This document shows, piece after piece, positions 36,460-46,886 of a DNA stretch of 64,000 bases. Every line of letters begins with the position of its first letter. Positions within the stretch are counted from its first letter, which is position 1. The notes beneath the pieces are model-generated. The model worked only from the letters and a program-made list of their open reading frames with translations, did no database searches and was not told where the DNA came from. Both the position numbers and the translations under genes were made by a program. The DNA lies in the NCBI RefSeq assembly GCF_000520815.1, contig NZ_ASRY01000292.1, forward strand, positions 1-64,000, written 5' to 3'. This DNA is from Paenibacillus maysiensis (lineage in GTDB: Bacteria > Bacillota > Bacilli > Paenibacillales > Paenibacillaceae).

Positions 36460-39400
36460 CTACTGCTCCCAATTCAACTTATCCAGAGTTCGAGATAATA
36501 CAGCCGCTGCTTCTGCCCTCGTCACCGATGCATTTGGAGCAAAACGGCCTTTCCCGTCTCCCTTCATAATGCCCACGCTCGACAGAGTACTGACAGCCGG
36601 AGCTGCCCATGTAGAAATGGCTTGTGCATCCGATAATGACGCTGAGGCACTTCCTGCCGCTGTATCTTCCGTAGTCCCGGCGAAGCGCAGGACTCGCTCT
36701 ACAATTACAGCCAGCTCCTCCCTCGATACCGGAGCATCAGGTCTGAAGCTGCCGTCTGCATAGCCATTGATCAGTCCAGCAGCGGATGCGGTACGCACCG
36801 AATCTGCATACCACAATTCCGATTGTACATCGTCAAAGCCCGTCACCATGCGATCTGAATGCTCCAGTCCAAGCGTACGAACCAGCATCGTAGCCAGTTC
36901 CGAGCGTTGTACCTGACCATTCGGCTCAAAGCGTAGGTTCGATAAACCCATCTCACCAGTCTCATTCGCGGTGGACGCTGACTGATTTGCCCCTGCTACA
37001 ATCAGACGCGTAGCCAAGCGTGTAATGTCCTGCTGCGCCCAATGACCGGAAATATCGCTGAACGACCTGCTTACATTAGCTCCCCCGCCATCCAGCACGA
37101 CATAAGTTCCACCCGAACGTCCATACACAGTCAGTTCCTCACCAGAAGCGGTAAACGGAACCGGCTGATAGGACAACTGTCCGGCTTGATTGATGGATAC
37201 CTTCACTACAGCAAGTTGACCCACGTCTACCGTTGCGGGAACACGTAGAAGATAACGTTCATACCCTTTACCGGAATTATTGCTACCTGCCAACGACTGC
37301 TTGCGTCCATCTTCGCTTCGTAACTCCGCCACAACATCAACAGCTCGCACCAGCTTGCGCCCTGCCGGAATATCTGTGCGTTTAGCCAATCCTTCGTTCG
37401 GCGTAACCGTAAGGCTCAAGGAAATCTGTTGTACAGGCACCTGCCAGGTGTCAGCCAGCTTTTGAACAGACAAACGACCTGTTGCTACTTCATAGCCGCC
37501 CTGTGGCGTTTCTACTCGCAGGGTATGAATACGATCATTCAAGACGGCACCCAAAGCATCTCCGTTTAGGTTCACTTCGAATAGCTTAGCATCTGCCTGC
37601 TCCCCTGCACGGACTACGAGCGTACCATTCGCCCCGTTCCGAATCGCATTTAGTATGTCAGCGGCTGGTACTTGTGCGACTGCTCTTTTCAGTCCGTTTT
37701 GCTCTGTTACAATGGACTTGGCTTGCACCACATTAACGCCTGACGAACCTTTACCATTCTGCCCGCTATTCGCAGTCTCACCCTGTCCGTTATTCGTCGC
37801 TCCACTCGCGTTACCGCTACTATTGTTTCCAGTGTTGCTGCTGCCATTGCTCTCCTGCTGATCATCGTCATCATCTTTATTCCGACCACTCTCGCCATCT
37901 GTTGGCGGTTCCACTGTTTGGCGTGGCAAGCCAATTTGAGCAACCAATGGATCATGATCACTTACCCGCCCGTCCGCCGCGCTAAAATCCGCATTGATAT
38001 GAACAATATCCAGCACGGATGATTCACTTATGGACGGACTGACCAGCAAATGATCCAGTGTTTGCGAATTTCCCTCATAAATATACGAATATCGTTCCTT
38101 CTCATCCAGCTTATCTACCAAATTTGTTAATTCCTGTCCTCGGACCCAAGCGAGCGTTTCGGAAAATTGAAAATCATTTAAATCTCCCAATACGATGATA
38201 TTCGCCTGATGATTTTGAGCCAGCACCGACTTCACAAAACCATTCACAATCGTTGCAATCTTCGCCCGCTGTATTTCGCTGCTTCGTACGGGTGGCTGAA
38301 TCCCTCCAAATGGCGCCTGATCGCCCCCTTTGGAATTAAAATGGTTCGCGATCACGATCACCTGCTGACCTTCAAACTCAAATTCAGCAGCCAACGGCTT
38401 GCGTGAGTATTCAAATGCCGCATTCAGCGGATCAATACGACCGGGATTGAGAGAAAGCCCCTGCTCTCCATAGGTCACCGATGTAACCGAATCTCCCTTC
38501 GACTTTTCCGTCAGCGTGACACGTTGCGGATTGTAGAGAAATCCGACCCGAATATTGCCGCCGGGAGCACCGCCATCCTTATTATTTTCAGGTGCTATAT
38601 CTGTAAAAGCATACTCCGGCCCTCCATGAGCACGAATCGCCTCAATCAGCACCCGAAAGCTTTCCGAAGCATCTGTGGTGCCGTCATCCTTCTCGCCATT
38701 ATTGTCCTGAACCTCCAACAGCCCTACGATATCCGGGTGGTTCAAATTCACGGCGATGGCCTGTCCGAGCTGATCAATCCGTTTTCCGTCACCGGGATCG
38801 AAATTTTCCACGTTAAAGGAAGCGACCGTCAGCTTATGATCATCCTGCACCAGACGTGTGTTGGCTGGCTGGAGACCCCCTGACACAATATCCGGCAGAC
38901 GCTCAGGCAACAGCTTGAAATTACTAAAGCTGTAGCTCACAATTCCCGTGATGGGACTCGCAAAACGATCTCCTGTTTTCAACGGAACCGCAGGCTTGGC
39001 ATCGATCAAAATCCGCTGCGGATTCAGACTTTCTTCGGTCAGCATCAAGCCGCCTGCTTCAGTCAATACATCGCCTGTGTCCGTCCCGTTATCAATCCTG
39101 ACCGGAATTTCATAACCATAAGGACCGATTACACGCGCATCTCTCAACTCTACACGCATAGCCTCCAGACTTTCAAAAAAGTCCAAGCCATCCTCCTGCG
39201 GATCGAACACCGTCATTCCGTCATTATCCACAACAGATGTCGGCATGACACGCCCCTCTTTTCCAAGCAAAATCGGAGACGGCAGTGGACGGTCCTTGGC
39301 GACCACCGAAACCGAAGAAGCTACAATTTCCGTGGTCGTCAGATCTACCGGCTTGCTGGCGTAGGTTCTTTCCGTATATTCCTTCACCGAGCCGCTGACT

Positions 39401-39828
39401 CGTACCTCATCCCCAACCTGCACACCGCTGCCAGGCTTGTACACTAGAATAGCTTCGGATGTTCTTTCATCCTGATCCACCTTATCGTCTGCCTCCTGCA
39501 TAAAGAAGCTGCTTCCCTTCACCATTGTCACAATTCCTTCGACATCCGTTACCTTTTGCCCCTCATTGGGTGAACGATGGACTGCTCCCTGTATATCATG
39601 GATGCGGAGCTTCTCCGGCACATAGACATCTGCATATACACTGGCTGCTACAGTCGTGGGTGATGATGGTATCCCCGTTTCTACTAAAGACGCAGACTCT
39701 GCTGAAGCTTTTCCAGCGGACAGTAACCCCGGCCCTCCACCCGACAGCACCAATGCCACACTGAGCCATGCGACCCCAAACCTTTTTAATTTCCTGGGTA
39801 ACGTTACTGCTATGTATTCTTGTTTCAT
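36460..39828 (-). CDS. SLH-anchored extracellular exonuclease/phosphatase
   Basis: About 1122 residues, exported and held at the cell surface. Signal peptide (1-40, ending KASAES); an OB-fold nucleic-acid-binding segment (about 70-170, VTDVEGIVTMVKGSSFF); an endonuclease/exonuclease/phosphatase domain (about 340-640) with VASFNVENF, VVLGDLNDF-type (IIVLGDLNDFQF) and SDHDPLVAQI; a D/N/G/S-rich linker; and three C-terminal SLH repeats (FSDISGHWAQ, FDDVQSELWYADSV, LSDAQAISTWA). Likely degrades extracellular DNA for phosphate or nucleosides. Start 39828 is set by the signal peptide. Confidence 0.88.
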   Translation of the reverse strand: MKQEYIAVTLPRKLKRFGVAWLSVALVLSGGGPGLLSAGKASAESASLVETGIPSSPTTVAASVYADVYVPEKLRIHDIQGAVHRSPNEGQKVTDVEGIVTMVKGSSFFMQEADDKVDQDERTSEAILVYKPGSGVQVGDEVRVSGSVKEYTERTYASKPVDLTTTEIVASSVSVVAKDRPLPSPILLGKEGRVMPTSVVDNDGMTVFDPQEDGLDFFESLEAMRVELRDARVIGPYGYEIPVRIDNGTDTGDVLTEAGGLMLTEESLNPQRILIDAKPAVPLKTGDRFASPITGIVSYSFSNFKLLPERLPDIVSGGLQPANTRLVQDDHKLTVASFNVENFDPGDGKRIDQLGQAIAVNLNHPDIVGLLEVQDNNGEKDDGTTDASESFRVLIEAIRAHGGPEYAFTDIAPENNKDGGAPGGNIRVGFLYNPQRVTLTEKSKGDSVTSVTYGEQGLSLNPGRIDPLNAAFEYSRKPLAAEFEFEGQQVIVIANHFNSKGGDQAPFGGIQPPVRSSEIQRAKIATIVNGFVKSVLAQNHQANIIVLGDLNDFQFSETLAWVRGQELTNLVDKLDEKERYSYIYEGNSQTLDHLLVSPSISESSVLDIVHINADFSAADGRVSDHDPLVAQIGLPRQTVEPPTDGESGRNKDDDDDQQESNGSSNTGNNSSGNASGATNNGQGETANSGQNGKGSSGVNVVQAKSIVTEQNGLKRAVAQVPAADILNAIRNGANGTLVVRAGEQADAKLFEVNLNGDALGAVLNDRIHTLRVETPQGGYEVATGRLSVQKLADTWQVPVQQISLSLTVTPNEGLAKRTDIPAGRKLVRAVDVVAELRSEDGRKQSLAGSNNSGKGYERYLLRVPATVDVGQLAVVKVSINQAGQLSYQPVPFTASGEELTVYGRSGGTYVVLDGGGANVSRSFSDISGHWAQQDITRLATRLIVAGANQSASTANETGEMGLSNLRFEPNGQVQRSELATMLVRTLGLEHSDRMVTGFDDVQSELWYADSVRTASAAGLINGYADGSFRPDAPVSREELAVIVERVLRFAGTTEDTAAGSASASLSDAQAISTWAAPAVSTLSSVGIMKGDGKGRFAPNASVTRAEAAAVLSRTLDKLNWEQ

Positions 39829-40012
39829 CAAAAGACGCGCTCCTCCCAATTTTAGCTATGATCACGCTTACAAAATATATTCCATGTTTAAACATACCAT
39901 AAAATAGTCAAACCAGTACCTGAATTATGTAAAATGAATGGCTCCGCCGTAGCATAATGAGATCAAATTATTGTAAACTTGTTCTAATACAGAAAAAGGT
40001 GGCACATACGCT

Positions 40013-41176
40013 ATGGAGCACTTGCTTAACGATCAGGTTAAAAACATTCAAATCAGCGGCATCCGCAAGATTGCCAATAAAGTTGCCGCATTACCCGGAA
40101 CCCTGTCTTTAACGATTGGACAGCCGGATTTCCCTACCCCTCCGCATATTATGGAAGCCGCCCACCGGGCGATTAACGAAGGACGCACCTCTTATACGCC
40201 AAATCCGGGACTGCCCGAGCTACGGGAAGCGGCAACGGCGTTTGTAGCGCATAAATACGAACTGAATTACCGTGGACAGGATGAGGTTATCGTAACGAAT
40301 GGGGCCAGCGAAGCGCTGGATATTGCCCTGCGCACGATTTTATCCCCCGGTGACGAAGTCATTTTGCCTGTGCCCATCTACCCAGGATACGAGCCATTGA
40401 TTCGCTTGTCAGGTGGCGTGCCCGTGCTGGCTGACACCCGTAAAAGCGGCTTTAAGCTGACCGCCGAGGTGCTGGAGCCGTATTTGACCGAACGGACGAA
40501 AGCCGTCATCCTCGGATATCCTTCGAACCCAACCGGACGAGTGATGAGCCGCGAAGAGCTGGAGGCTGTCGCAGATTTGCTGAGAGACCGCGAGCTGTTT
40601 ATCATTTCAGATGAAATATACAGTGAACTGATTTACGATGCGCCACACGTGTCTATTGCTGCCCTTCCAGACATGCGGGAACGAACCATCGTCATCAACG
40701 GCCTGTCCAAATCGCACTCCATGACGGGCTGGCGGATTGGTTTTACGCTTGCACCTGCTGCAATTACACAGCATATGGTCAAGGTACATCAATACAATGT
40801 GACCTGTGCCAGCTCAATCAGCCAATATGCTGCGCTGGAAGCCTTGACCGTCGGTGTCGAAGATGCACTTCCGATGCGCGAGGAATACCGCAAGCGCCGT
40901 GACTATGTACATGGAAGGCTAACCGACATGGGCATTCCACTCGAAAAACCCGAGGGGGCCTTTTATCTATTCCCTTCCATCGCCCATTTTGGCTTAAGCT
41001 CGATGGATTTCACCCTGAAGCTACTGGAAGAGCATGGGGTGGCTGTCGTGCCGGGAGATGCCTTTTCCTCCTATGGCGAAGGATACATTCGGTTGTCCTA
41101 TGCTTACGGACAAGATGTGCTGGAGCAGGGGTTGGATAAAATAGAGAGGTTTGTTAAAGGAATTGTGAGGAGTTAA
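40013..41176 (+). CDS. patA: N-acetyl-LL-diaminopimelate aminotransferase
   Basis: A protein of 387 residues, class I PLP aminotransferase. Very close to B. subtilis PatA throughout (MEHLLN start, ISGIRK, LTIGQPDF, VINGLSKSHSMTGWRIGF with the PLP lysine near 233). Catalyses the amination step between DapH and DapL in the acetylase branch of lysine/diaminopimelate synthesis; those two genes lie at 45.6-47.6 kb on the opposite strand. Its stop lies inside palindrome element A. Confidence 0.9.
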   Translation: MEHLLNDQVKNIQISGIRKIANKVAALPGTLSLTIGQPDFPTPPHIMEAAHRAINEGRTSYTPNPGLPELREAATAFVAHKYELNYRGQDEVIVTNGASEALDIALRTILSPGDEVILPVPIYPGYEPLIRLSGGVPVLADTRKSGFKLTAEVLEPYLTERTKAVILGYPSNPTGRVMSREELEAVADLLRDRELFIISDEIYSELIYDAPHVSIAALPDMRERTIVINGLSKSHSMTGWRIGFTLAPAAITQHMVKVHQYNVTCASSISQYAALEALTVGVEDALPMREEYRKRRDYVHGRLTDMGIPLEKPEGAFYLFPSIAHFGLSSMDFTLKLLEEHGVAVVPGDAFSSYGEGYIRLSYAYGQDVLEQGLDKIERFVKGIVRS

Positions 41177-41355
41177 GGTGGGAAGAGGCGCTACGCGGTC
41201 CATTTGATCTTCCGATCGCTGTTGCAGGGGGGATTCTTGGATTGTATAAGACATTTAGTGGTAAGAATCCCCCTGCAAAGGCGAACGCTATCGCTTCTTC
41301 AGATTCAAATGGCCCGCTTCGCTCACTGCCCACCTTAAAGTCACCAAATTCCTTT
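41156..41355 (-). repeat. Nested-palindrome element, copy A
   Basis: About 200 nt. The ends form a long imperfect stem (AAAGGAATT...TTAAGGTGGG against its reverse complement at 41329-41355) that includes the last codons of patA. Read on the minus strand it contains the conserved blocks GAAGCGATAGCGTTCGCCT and ACAGCGATCGGAAGAT, separated by an internal stem TTGCAGGGGGATTCTT/AAGAATCCCCC-TGCAA. Copies B and C keep the two blocks but have different stems. Confidence 0.75.
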
Positions 41356-41385
41356 GAGCATGTGGGGCGCAGAGGAAAAGAACAA

Positions 41386-41408
41386 TACTCACCGCTTTGC
41401 ACGGTGAG
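41386..41408. repeat. Short perfect hairpin
   Basis: ACTCACCG and CGGTGAGT pair around CTTTGCA. It lies between palindrome copy A and the potD terminator, with AAAC after it on the plus strand. Possible minor terminator. Confidence 0.4.
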
Positions 41409-41411
41409 TAA

Positions 41412-41460
41412 ACAAAATAGGCCCTTGAACCACCCGCACAGGTGGTTCAAGGGCCTATTC
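41412..41460 (-). terminator. Strong hairpin terminator of the potABCD operon
   Basis: A 19-bp perfect stem (AATAGGCCCTTGAACCACC with its complement at 41441-41459), loop of 6, followed on the minus strand by TTTTGTTT. It would stop minus-strand transcripts from potD and can also stop patA transcripts. Confidence 0.75.
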
Positions 41461-41484
41461 GCTCTTCCACTACTCCCTCACCAT

Positions 41485-41684
41485 CGGCGTAGGGATTCAT
41501 GGGTGCAAGCTTTAAGCACGACGCAGCGGAGGGGGCGGAATGGTGCTGGACAAGCGAAGCGTTCGCCTTTAAATTCCGATTTTCACCTTTAGACTTCAAA
41601 TCAAAAAATCGGAATTTAACAGCGATGGTAAGCACCATCCGCCCCCGCAGCGTCCTTTAAAGCTCAAACCTGAATCCACGCGCC
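41485..41684 (+). repeat. Nested-palindrome element, copy B
   Basis: About 200 nt in plus orientation. Outer stem of several perfect blocks (GGATTCA, AGCTTTAA, GACGC, GCGG, GGGCGGA, TGGTGCT with complements at 41625-41677). Conserved blocks AAGCGAAGCGTTCGCCT (41552-41568) and AACAGCGATGGTAAG (41618-41632) flank an inner stem TTAAATTCCGATTTT / AAAATCGGAATTTAA. It ends 13 nt before the potD stop. Confidence 0.75.
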
Positions 41685-41696
41685 TCCGCCACTCTC

Positions 41697-42770
41697 TTAC
41701 TTTAAATGCATTTTGAATTGCAGGAACAATTCATTGTAATGAGCCAGCATTCGCTTGCCCAGGTTGTCGTAGACCTCCAGCTTATCCGTAATTTCAGATG
41801 GTGGATAAAAGCGCTCATCACCGGATATATCTTCGGGCAACAGCTTCTTTCCATCCGCGTTAGGTGTGGAGTAGCCTACAAACTCGGCATTTTGGGCGGC
41901 TACGTCGGGCTGCATCATGAAATTGATAAATTTATGAGCCGCGTCCACATGGGTGGCGGTTTTCGGAATAACCATGTTATCAAACCACAGGTTGGAGCCT
42001 TCATCCGGCACGATGTAATCCAGCTTGTCGTTCTCGTCCATGATTTCGGACGCATCACCGGACCATACAACACCAGCAGCAGCTTCCTCGTTTGCCAGCA
42101 GCATTTTAATCTCGTCACCGACAACCGCTTTGACATTGGGCGCTAATTTCTCCAGCTTCGTTAAAGCCTGCTGCAAATGCGCCTCATTCGTATCGTTCAA
42201 GGAATAGTGGAGGCTGTTCAGCGACATACCCACAACCTCCCTCGCACCATCGACCAGCAGGAGGTTGTTACGCAGCTTCGGATTCCACAGACCATCCCAG
42301 CTATGAAAATCAATTCCTTTTGTTAGCTCCGGGTTAAACACAATGCCGACCGTACCCCAAAAATACGGTACAGAATATTGGTTTTTCGGGTCAAACGAAA
42401 GGTTCAGAAAATGAGCATCCACATGCTTCAAATTCGGCAGCTTGCTGTGATCCAGCGGGAGCAACAGGTGCTCCTGCTTCATTTTAGCCAGAGCATACTC
42501 CGAAGGAACCGCTACATCAAACGATGTTCCTCCCTGCTCAATTTTCGTCAGCATCGCCTCATTGGAGTCAAACGTCTGATAAATGACGGTAATCCCCGTC
42601 TCCTTCTGGAACCTTGCCGTTAACTCAGGGTCGATATAGTCTCCCCAGTTGTATACCGTCAGCGTATTGCCACCGGAATAGCCTTGACTGGAGTTCAGCC
42701 ATGCCGCCACCCCCATCAGACCGAACGAGATGATAAAAATCGACAGAAACACGCGCACAAGCGACTTCAT
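41697..42770 (-). CDS. potD: Spermidine/putrescine-binding protein
   Basis: A protein of 357 residues with an N-terminal signal anchor. TLTVYNWGDYIDPELTARF starts the mature PotD fold; FDVAVPSEYALAKM and the polyamine-contacting aspartates and tryptophans (YFWGTVGIVF, VVWSGDASEI) follow. ATGA overlap with potC. Last gene of potABCD. Confidence 0.9.
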   Translation of the reverse strand: MKSLVRVFLSIFIISFGLMGVAAWLNSSQGYSGGNTLTVYNWGDYIDPELTARFQKETGITVIYQTFDSNEAMLTKIEQGGTSFDVAVPSEYALAKMKQEHLLLPLDHSKLPNLKHVDAHFLNLSFDPKNQYSVPYFWGTVGIVFNPELTKGIDFHSWDGLWNPKLRNNLLLVDGAREVVGMSLNSLHYSLNDTNEAHLQQALTKLEKLAPNVKAVVGDEIKMLLANEEAAAGVVWSGDASEIMDENDKLDYIVPDEGSNLWFDNMVIPKTATHVDAAHKFINFMMQPDVAAQNAEFVGYSTPNADGKKLLPEDISGDERFYPPSEITDKLEVYDNLGKRMLAHYNELFLQFKMHLK

Positions 42771-43588
42771 CTAGGTACCCCCATTTCCGCCGCAGGCTCC
42801 TTTTTCCCATTCCGATTCGCCTTGCGCATAATAAAGTAGTAACCCACCACCAACAGCACAGTAAACAGGAAAATGAGCGTGGACAGCGCATTAATAGACA
42901 GGGAAACCCCTTGGCGGGCACGCGAGTAAATTTCCACTGATAAGGTAGAATAGCCGCTGCCTGTCACAAAAAAGGTCACCGCAAAATCGTCCAGCGAGTA
43001 CGTTAGCGCCATAAAGAAGCCCGCGTAAATCCCCGGCTTGATAAAAGGTAAAATGACCTTGGTCAGCACATCCATCCGGCTGGCACCCAAATCCCGGGCC
43101 GCATCCACCAGCGATGGACTCATTTCCTGAAGCCGTGGCAAAATCATAATGACCGCAATCGGCACACTAAATGCAATATGGGACAACAACACCGAGTAAA
43201 AGCCCAGCTTGATCCCCACCATCGTGAACAAAATGAGGAAGGATGCGCCAATAATGACGTCCGGGTTCACGATCAGCACATTGTTGAGCGACAGCAGCGT
43301 ATTTTTGACCCGACGGTTCTGCATCTGGTGAATAGCCAGCGCTCCCATGATGCCAATAATCGTAGCCAGCGCAGAGGACAACAACGCAATGACCAAGGTG
43401 TTTATAACAATGATAATCAAGCGGGTGTCGGCAAACACCTCTTTGTAGTATTGGAGCGTAAAGCCTTCAAATTGGTGCATCGTCCCGCCGCTATTGAACG
43501 AATAATACATCAAGTACAGAATAGGCGCATACAACACAAGAAAGACGAGCACCAAATAAATATTCCCGAACCGGTTTTTATTTGCCAT
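42767..43588 (-). CDS. potC: Spermidine/putrescine ABC permease PotC
   Basis: A protein of 273 residues with six membrane helices and the permease loop [20 protein letters not shown] (about 155-175) that contacts PotA. Starts inside the last codons of potB and ends overlapping potD by 4 nt, so translation is coupled. Confidence 0.9.
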   Translation of the reverse strand: MANKNRFGNIYLVLVFLVLYAPILYLMYYSFNSGGTMHQFEGFTLQYYKEVFADTRLIIIVINTLVIALLSSALATIIGIMGALAIHQMQNRRVKNTLLSLNNVLIVNPDVIIGASFLILFTMVGIKLGFYSVLLSHIAFSVPIAVIMILPRLQEMSPSLVDAARDLGASRMDVLTKVILPFIKPGIYAGFFMALTYSLDDFAVTFFVTGSGYSTLSVEIYSRARQGVSLSINALSTLIFLFTVLLVVGYYFIMRKANRNGKKEPAAEMGVPR

Positions 43589-44390
43589 GCCGCACCCTCC
43601 GTTTCGTTCCCGAGGTTATCAGCATAATGATCGCCATCGCCAAAATCAGGAACACCGCAACCGTAGAGCCCATACCCCAATCCTGTGTGACCAGAAAATG
43701 CTGCTCAATCGCCGTCCCCAGTGTAATAACACGGTTGCCTGCAATCAGACGGGTAATCATAAATAGCGACAGCGCCGGGATGAATACCGCCATACACCCG
43801 GATCGCACACCAGATAGCGTTAATGGAAAAATAACCCGGCGAAACGCCGTCCACTTGGAAGCGCCCAGATCACGTGCGGCGTCCAGCAGTGAAGGGTTCA
43901 GCCCTTCCAGCGCGTTGTAGATGGGCAAGATCATAAACGGCACAAAAATATAAACCGATACAAACACAAAGCTGGAGCTGGTAAACAATAATTGCTGACC
44001 ACCCAGTCCAACCAAGCCCAACACAGCATTCACCGGACCATACGTACCAAAAATTCCGATAAAAGCATATGTTTTAAGCAGTAAGTTAATCCACGTCGGT
44101 AAAATAATGAGCAACAGCCACAGCTGCTTATGCTTGGTTCGGGTGAGCAAATACGCCGCCGGATAAGCCACCAACAGCGAAAATACCGTAATCAACAACG
44201 CATACCAAAACGAGCTAAGCGTCATGCTCAAATAGACAGGGGTCAGAAATTGTACATAGTTACTGAACGTGAAATGACCATCTACATCAAATAGCGAATA
44301 GTAAAATACAAGCACGACCGGGGCTGCCACGAACAGCACAATCCATAAATAGTAAGGCAGCAGATACGCTGCTCTCGTATTACCGGACAT
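43578..44390 (-). CDS. potB: Spermidine/putrescine ABC permease PotB
   Basis: About 270 residues with six membrane helices; loop [20 protein letters not shown]. Start ATG at 44390 (MSGNTRAAY) is preferred because it follows the GAGGTGGAG at the end of potA; in-frame alternatives at 44408 and 44429 lie further inside potA. Overlaps both neighbours. Confidence 0.88.
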   Translation of the reverse strand: MSGNTRAAYLLPYYLWIVLFVAAPVVLVFYYSLFDVDGHFTFSNYVQFLTPVYLSMTLSSFWYALLITVFSLLVAYPAAYLLTRTKHKQLWLLLIILPTWINLLLKTYAFIGIFGTYGPVNAVLGLVGLGGQQLLFTSSSFVFVSVYIFVPFMILPIYNALEGLNPSLLDAARDLGASKWTAFRRVIFPLTLSGVRSGCMAVFIPALSLFMITRLIAGNRVITLGTAIEQHFLVTQDWGMGSTVAVFLILAMAIIMLITSGTKRRVRHGK

Positions 44391-45489
44391 GCTGCTCCAC
44401 CTCTTCATAGGCCTCCAGACGCCGATCAAATTCCTCCTCCGTTTCCCCGAACCGCATCACGTGGATCGCTTCCGGGTCAAAATGAAGACCGATTTCACTG
44501 CCCAGCTCCGCCTTTTTGGTAGAATGCACCAGCCACTCCTGACCGGAATCATCATAGCAGCTAATTTCATAGTGGACACCGCGGAACAGCTGGGTATCCA
44601 CCTTTACTCGCAGTTTGCCCTCTGTAACGGTTGTAATCTCCAAATCCTCGGGTCGAATCACAATTTCAATCGGTTCATTCGGGCGTAATCCTCCATCGAC
44701 ACATTCAAACTGCCGACCATTAAACTCCACCTGATAATCCGCGATCATGCGTCCTGGTACAATGTTGGATTCCCCGATAAAATCCGCAACAAACCGATTG
44801 ATCGGCTCATCATAAATATCATTCGGTGTACCGCTCTGCTCGATCTTTCCTTTATTCATAACAAAAATTTCGTCCGACATGGCCAGCGCTTCCTCCTGAT
44901 CATGCGTTACAAAAATAAAGGTGATTCCAAGACGCTGCTGCATTTCACGCAAAATGTACTGCATTTCTGTCCGCAGCTTCAAATCCAGTGCAGACAGCGG
45001 CTCATCCAGCAGCAGAACGTCCGGCTCATTGACGATGGCCCGTGCAATAGCAACACGCTGGCGTTGCCCTCCGGACATTTCAGAAATTTCCCGTTCATCG
45101 TAGCCCTCCAGATTGACAAAGGACAATGCCTGCGCAACCTTCTCCTGAATGGTCTTATTGTTCATCTTTTTGATTCGCAGACCGAAAGCCACATTTTCAA
45201 ACACATTCAGATGTGGAAATAATGCATAGTCCTGAAAAACCGTATTGACCTGCCGTTCATTGGCTGGAACACGATTAATCAGCTTGTCATTCAAATAAAT
45301 CGAGCCTTCCGTCGGCTCTGCAAAACCTGCAATCATACGCAAAATCGTCGTTTTACCACAGCCGGAAGGACCCAGCAGTGTATAAAATTTACCACGCTCA
45401 ATCTCAAAGCTGACATCAGCCAGCACCGGGGGATCGTTGTCATATTGCTTGGTCACCCGTTCAAATCGGATGATGGTTTGCTCTCCCAT
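44380..45489 (-). CDS. potA: Spermidine/putrescine ABC ATPase PotA
   Basis: About 369 residues. Walker [10 protein letters not shown] (about 40-48), signature [16 protein letters not shown], Walker [14 protein letters not shown]-loop [10 protein letters not shown], then a C-terminal TOBE domain ([10 protein letters not shown]). Energises PotBCD polyamine uptake. ATG at 45489 has AAGGAGG at 6 nt; longer starts upstream lack one. Begins 76 nt after dapL on the same strand. Confidence 0.92.
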   Translation of the reverse strand: MGEQTIIRFERVTKQYDNDPPVLADVSFEIERGKFYTLLGPSGCGKTTILRMIAGFAEPTEGSIYLNDKLINRVPANERQVNTVFQDYALFPHLNVFENVAFGLRIKKMNNKTIQEKVAQALSFVNLEGYDEREISEMSGGQRQRVAIARAIVNEPDVLLLDEPLSALDLKLRTEMQYILREMQQRLGITFIFVTHDQEEALAMSDEIFVMNKGKIEQSGTPNDIYDEPINRFVADFIGESNIVPGRMIADYQVEFNGRQFECVDGGLRPNEPIEIVIRPEDLEITTVTEGKLRVKVDTQLFRGVHYEISCYDDSGQEWLVHSTKKAELGSEIGLHFDPEAIHVMRFGETEEEFDRRLEAYEEVEQHVR

Positions 45490-45564
45490 AACACCCTCCT
45501 TCAAAGATTCGACTTCATTCCATTTCATTCTTTTCATTAAACCTATTTATTCAGGGCGTATCAT

Positions 45565-46701
45565 TTACCCTTGAGACTTCCATGTAAAATAGTCTGTCAA
45601 TACACGAATCGCCACACCAATGGCTTCCTCTGCAGGCTCCAGCTTGGCATGATGCAGACCATATGGCGTATCAACGCCAAGCCAGAACATCAGCCCCGGA
45701 ATTCGCTCCAGAAAATATCCAAAATCCTCTCCGGTCATCGCTTCCGCGCATTCAATGAGCTGTACATCCTGCCGTTCACGGACCCAGTTCATAAATTCCT
45801 CTGTCACCTTGGCTTCATTGAACACTTGCAAGTAATTTGAGCCATAATCAATCTCTGCCTGGCATTCGAATCCAGCTTCCATCCCGCGCACCAGCGCTTC
45901 AATCCGCGATTTGACCAGTGTCATCGTGTCGGCGGATAACGTGCGAATGGTGCCCTCCAAACGGGCTGTTTCAGCAATAATATTCTGCTTCGTACCGCCG
46001 CTGACCTTGCCAATCGTAATGACCGCTGAATCCAGCGGGTTCACATTACGGGCTACAACCGTTTGCAATTGTCCGACCAACTGACAGGCCGCCACCACCA
46101 TGTCATTCGCTTTGTGCGGATATGCCGCATGTCCCCCTGTACCCTTCAGATCGATAAACAGCTCTGATGTGTTCGCAAACAAAATGCCGGGGCGAGTTGC
46201 AATCGTGCCCACCGGATACTCCGGTGCAACATGCAGCGCGACGATTTCATCCGGCAGCCAGTCTGCCAGCTCGGCGCTGTCCCGCATCGGCAATGCTCCG
46301 CCCGGTCCTTCCTCGGCAGGCTGAAACAGTACGACCAGGTCATCCTTGATCGGGTGGTTTGCAAAGTGAGAAACAATACCCAATCCAATCGTCATATGTA
46401 AATCATGACCGCAAGCATGCATGTAGCCGGGATGGGTCGAACGGAAATCATAGCCCGTCTCTTCCACAATTGGCAAACCATCCATATCGCAGCGATATCC
46501 ATATCGACGTGCAGGAGCCGTTCCATGAATCAACACCAGTACGCCAGTACGCCATGTACGTATGTCCAGATGCTCCTGAGGGAGCGTTGCCAAATAATTC
46601 AGCAGATATTGCTGCGTTTTAAATTCCTCAAAACCAGGCTCGGGAATTTGATGCAAATCCCTTCGTATTTGAACAAAAGAATGATAATCGACCGTGCTCA
46701 T
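45565..46701 (-). CDS. dapL: N-acetyldiaminopimelate deacetylase
   Basis: A protein of 378 residues, M20 amidohydrolase (B. subtilis YkuR-like). Metal site residues are in [37 protein letters not shown] and the late [11 protein letters not shown]. Removes the acetyl group from N-acetyl-LL-diaminopimelate, the last step of the acetylase branch. Follows dapH by about 185 nt. Confidence 0.88.
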   Translation of the reverse strand: MSTVDYHSFVQIRRDLHQIPEPGFEEFKTQQYLLNYLATLPQEHLDIRTWRTGVLVLIHGTAPARRYGYRCDMDGLPIVEETGYDFRSTHPGYMHACGHDLHMTIGLGIVSHFANHPIKDDLVVLFQPAEEGPGGALPMRDSAELADWLPDEIVALHVAPEYPVGTIATRPGILFANTSELFIDLKGTGGHAAYPHKANDMVVAACQLVGQLQTVVARNVNPLDSAVITIGKVSGGTKQNIIAETARLEGTIRTLSADTMTLVKSRIEALVRGMEAGFECQAEIDYGSNYLQVFNEAKVTEEFMNWVRERQDVQLIECAEAMTGEDFGYFLERIPGLMFWLGVDTPYGLHHAKLEPAEEAIGVAIRVLTDYFTWKSQG

Positions 46702-46886
46702 TCCGCTGATCCGCCTCCTTTTCCTAACTTATCAGGTTTATCAGACAAAAGAACAAAAGGACAAAAGCCCGGCGCAGCCGCCGAGCCTTGTCCGTTGTGC
46801 TTCGTCCCTAAATTGTGCTGTCAATGCGTCCATACCACTGACAAGGAATCGTTCACCTTTTGTACATTTAAAAACTTTTTTCAGTC

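Noticed and set aside
41242-41592. Open frame crossing palindrome copies A and B
   Set aside because: It runs through two structured repeats and a terminator with no start signal; a chance frame.
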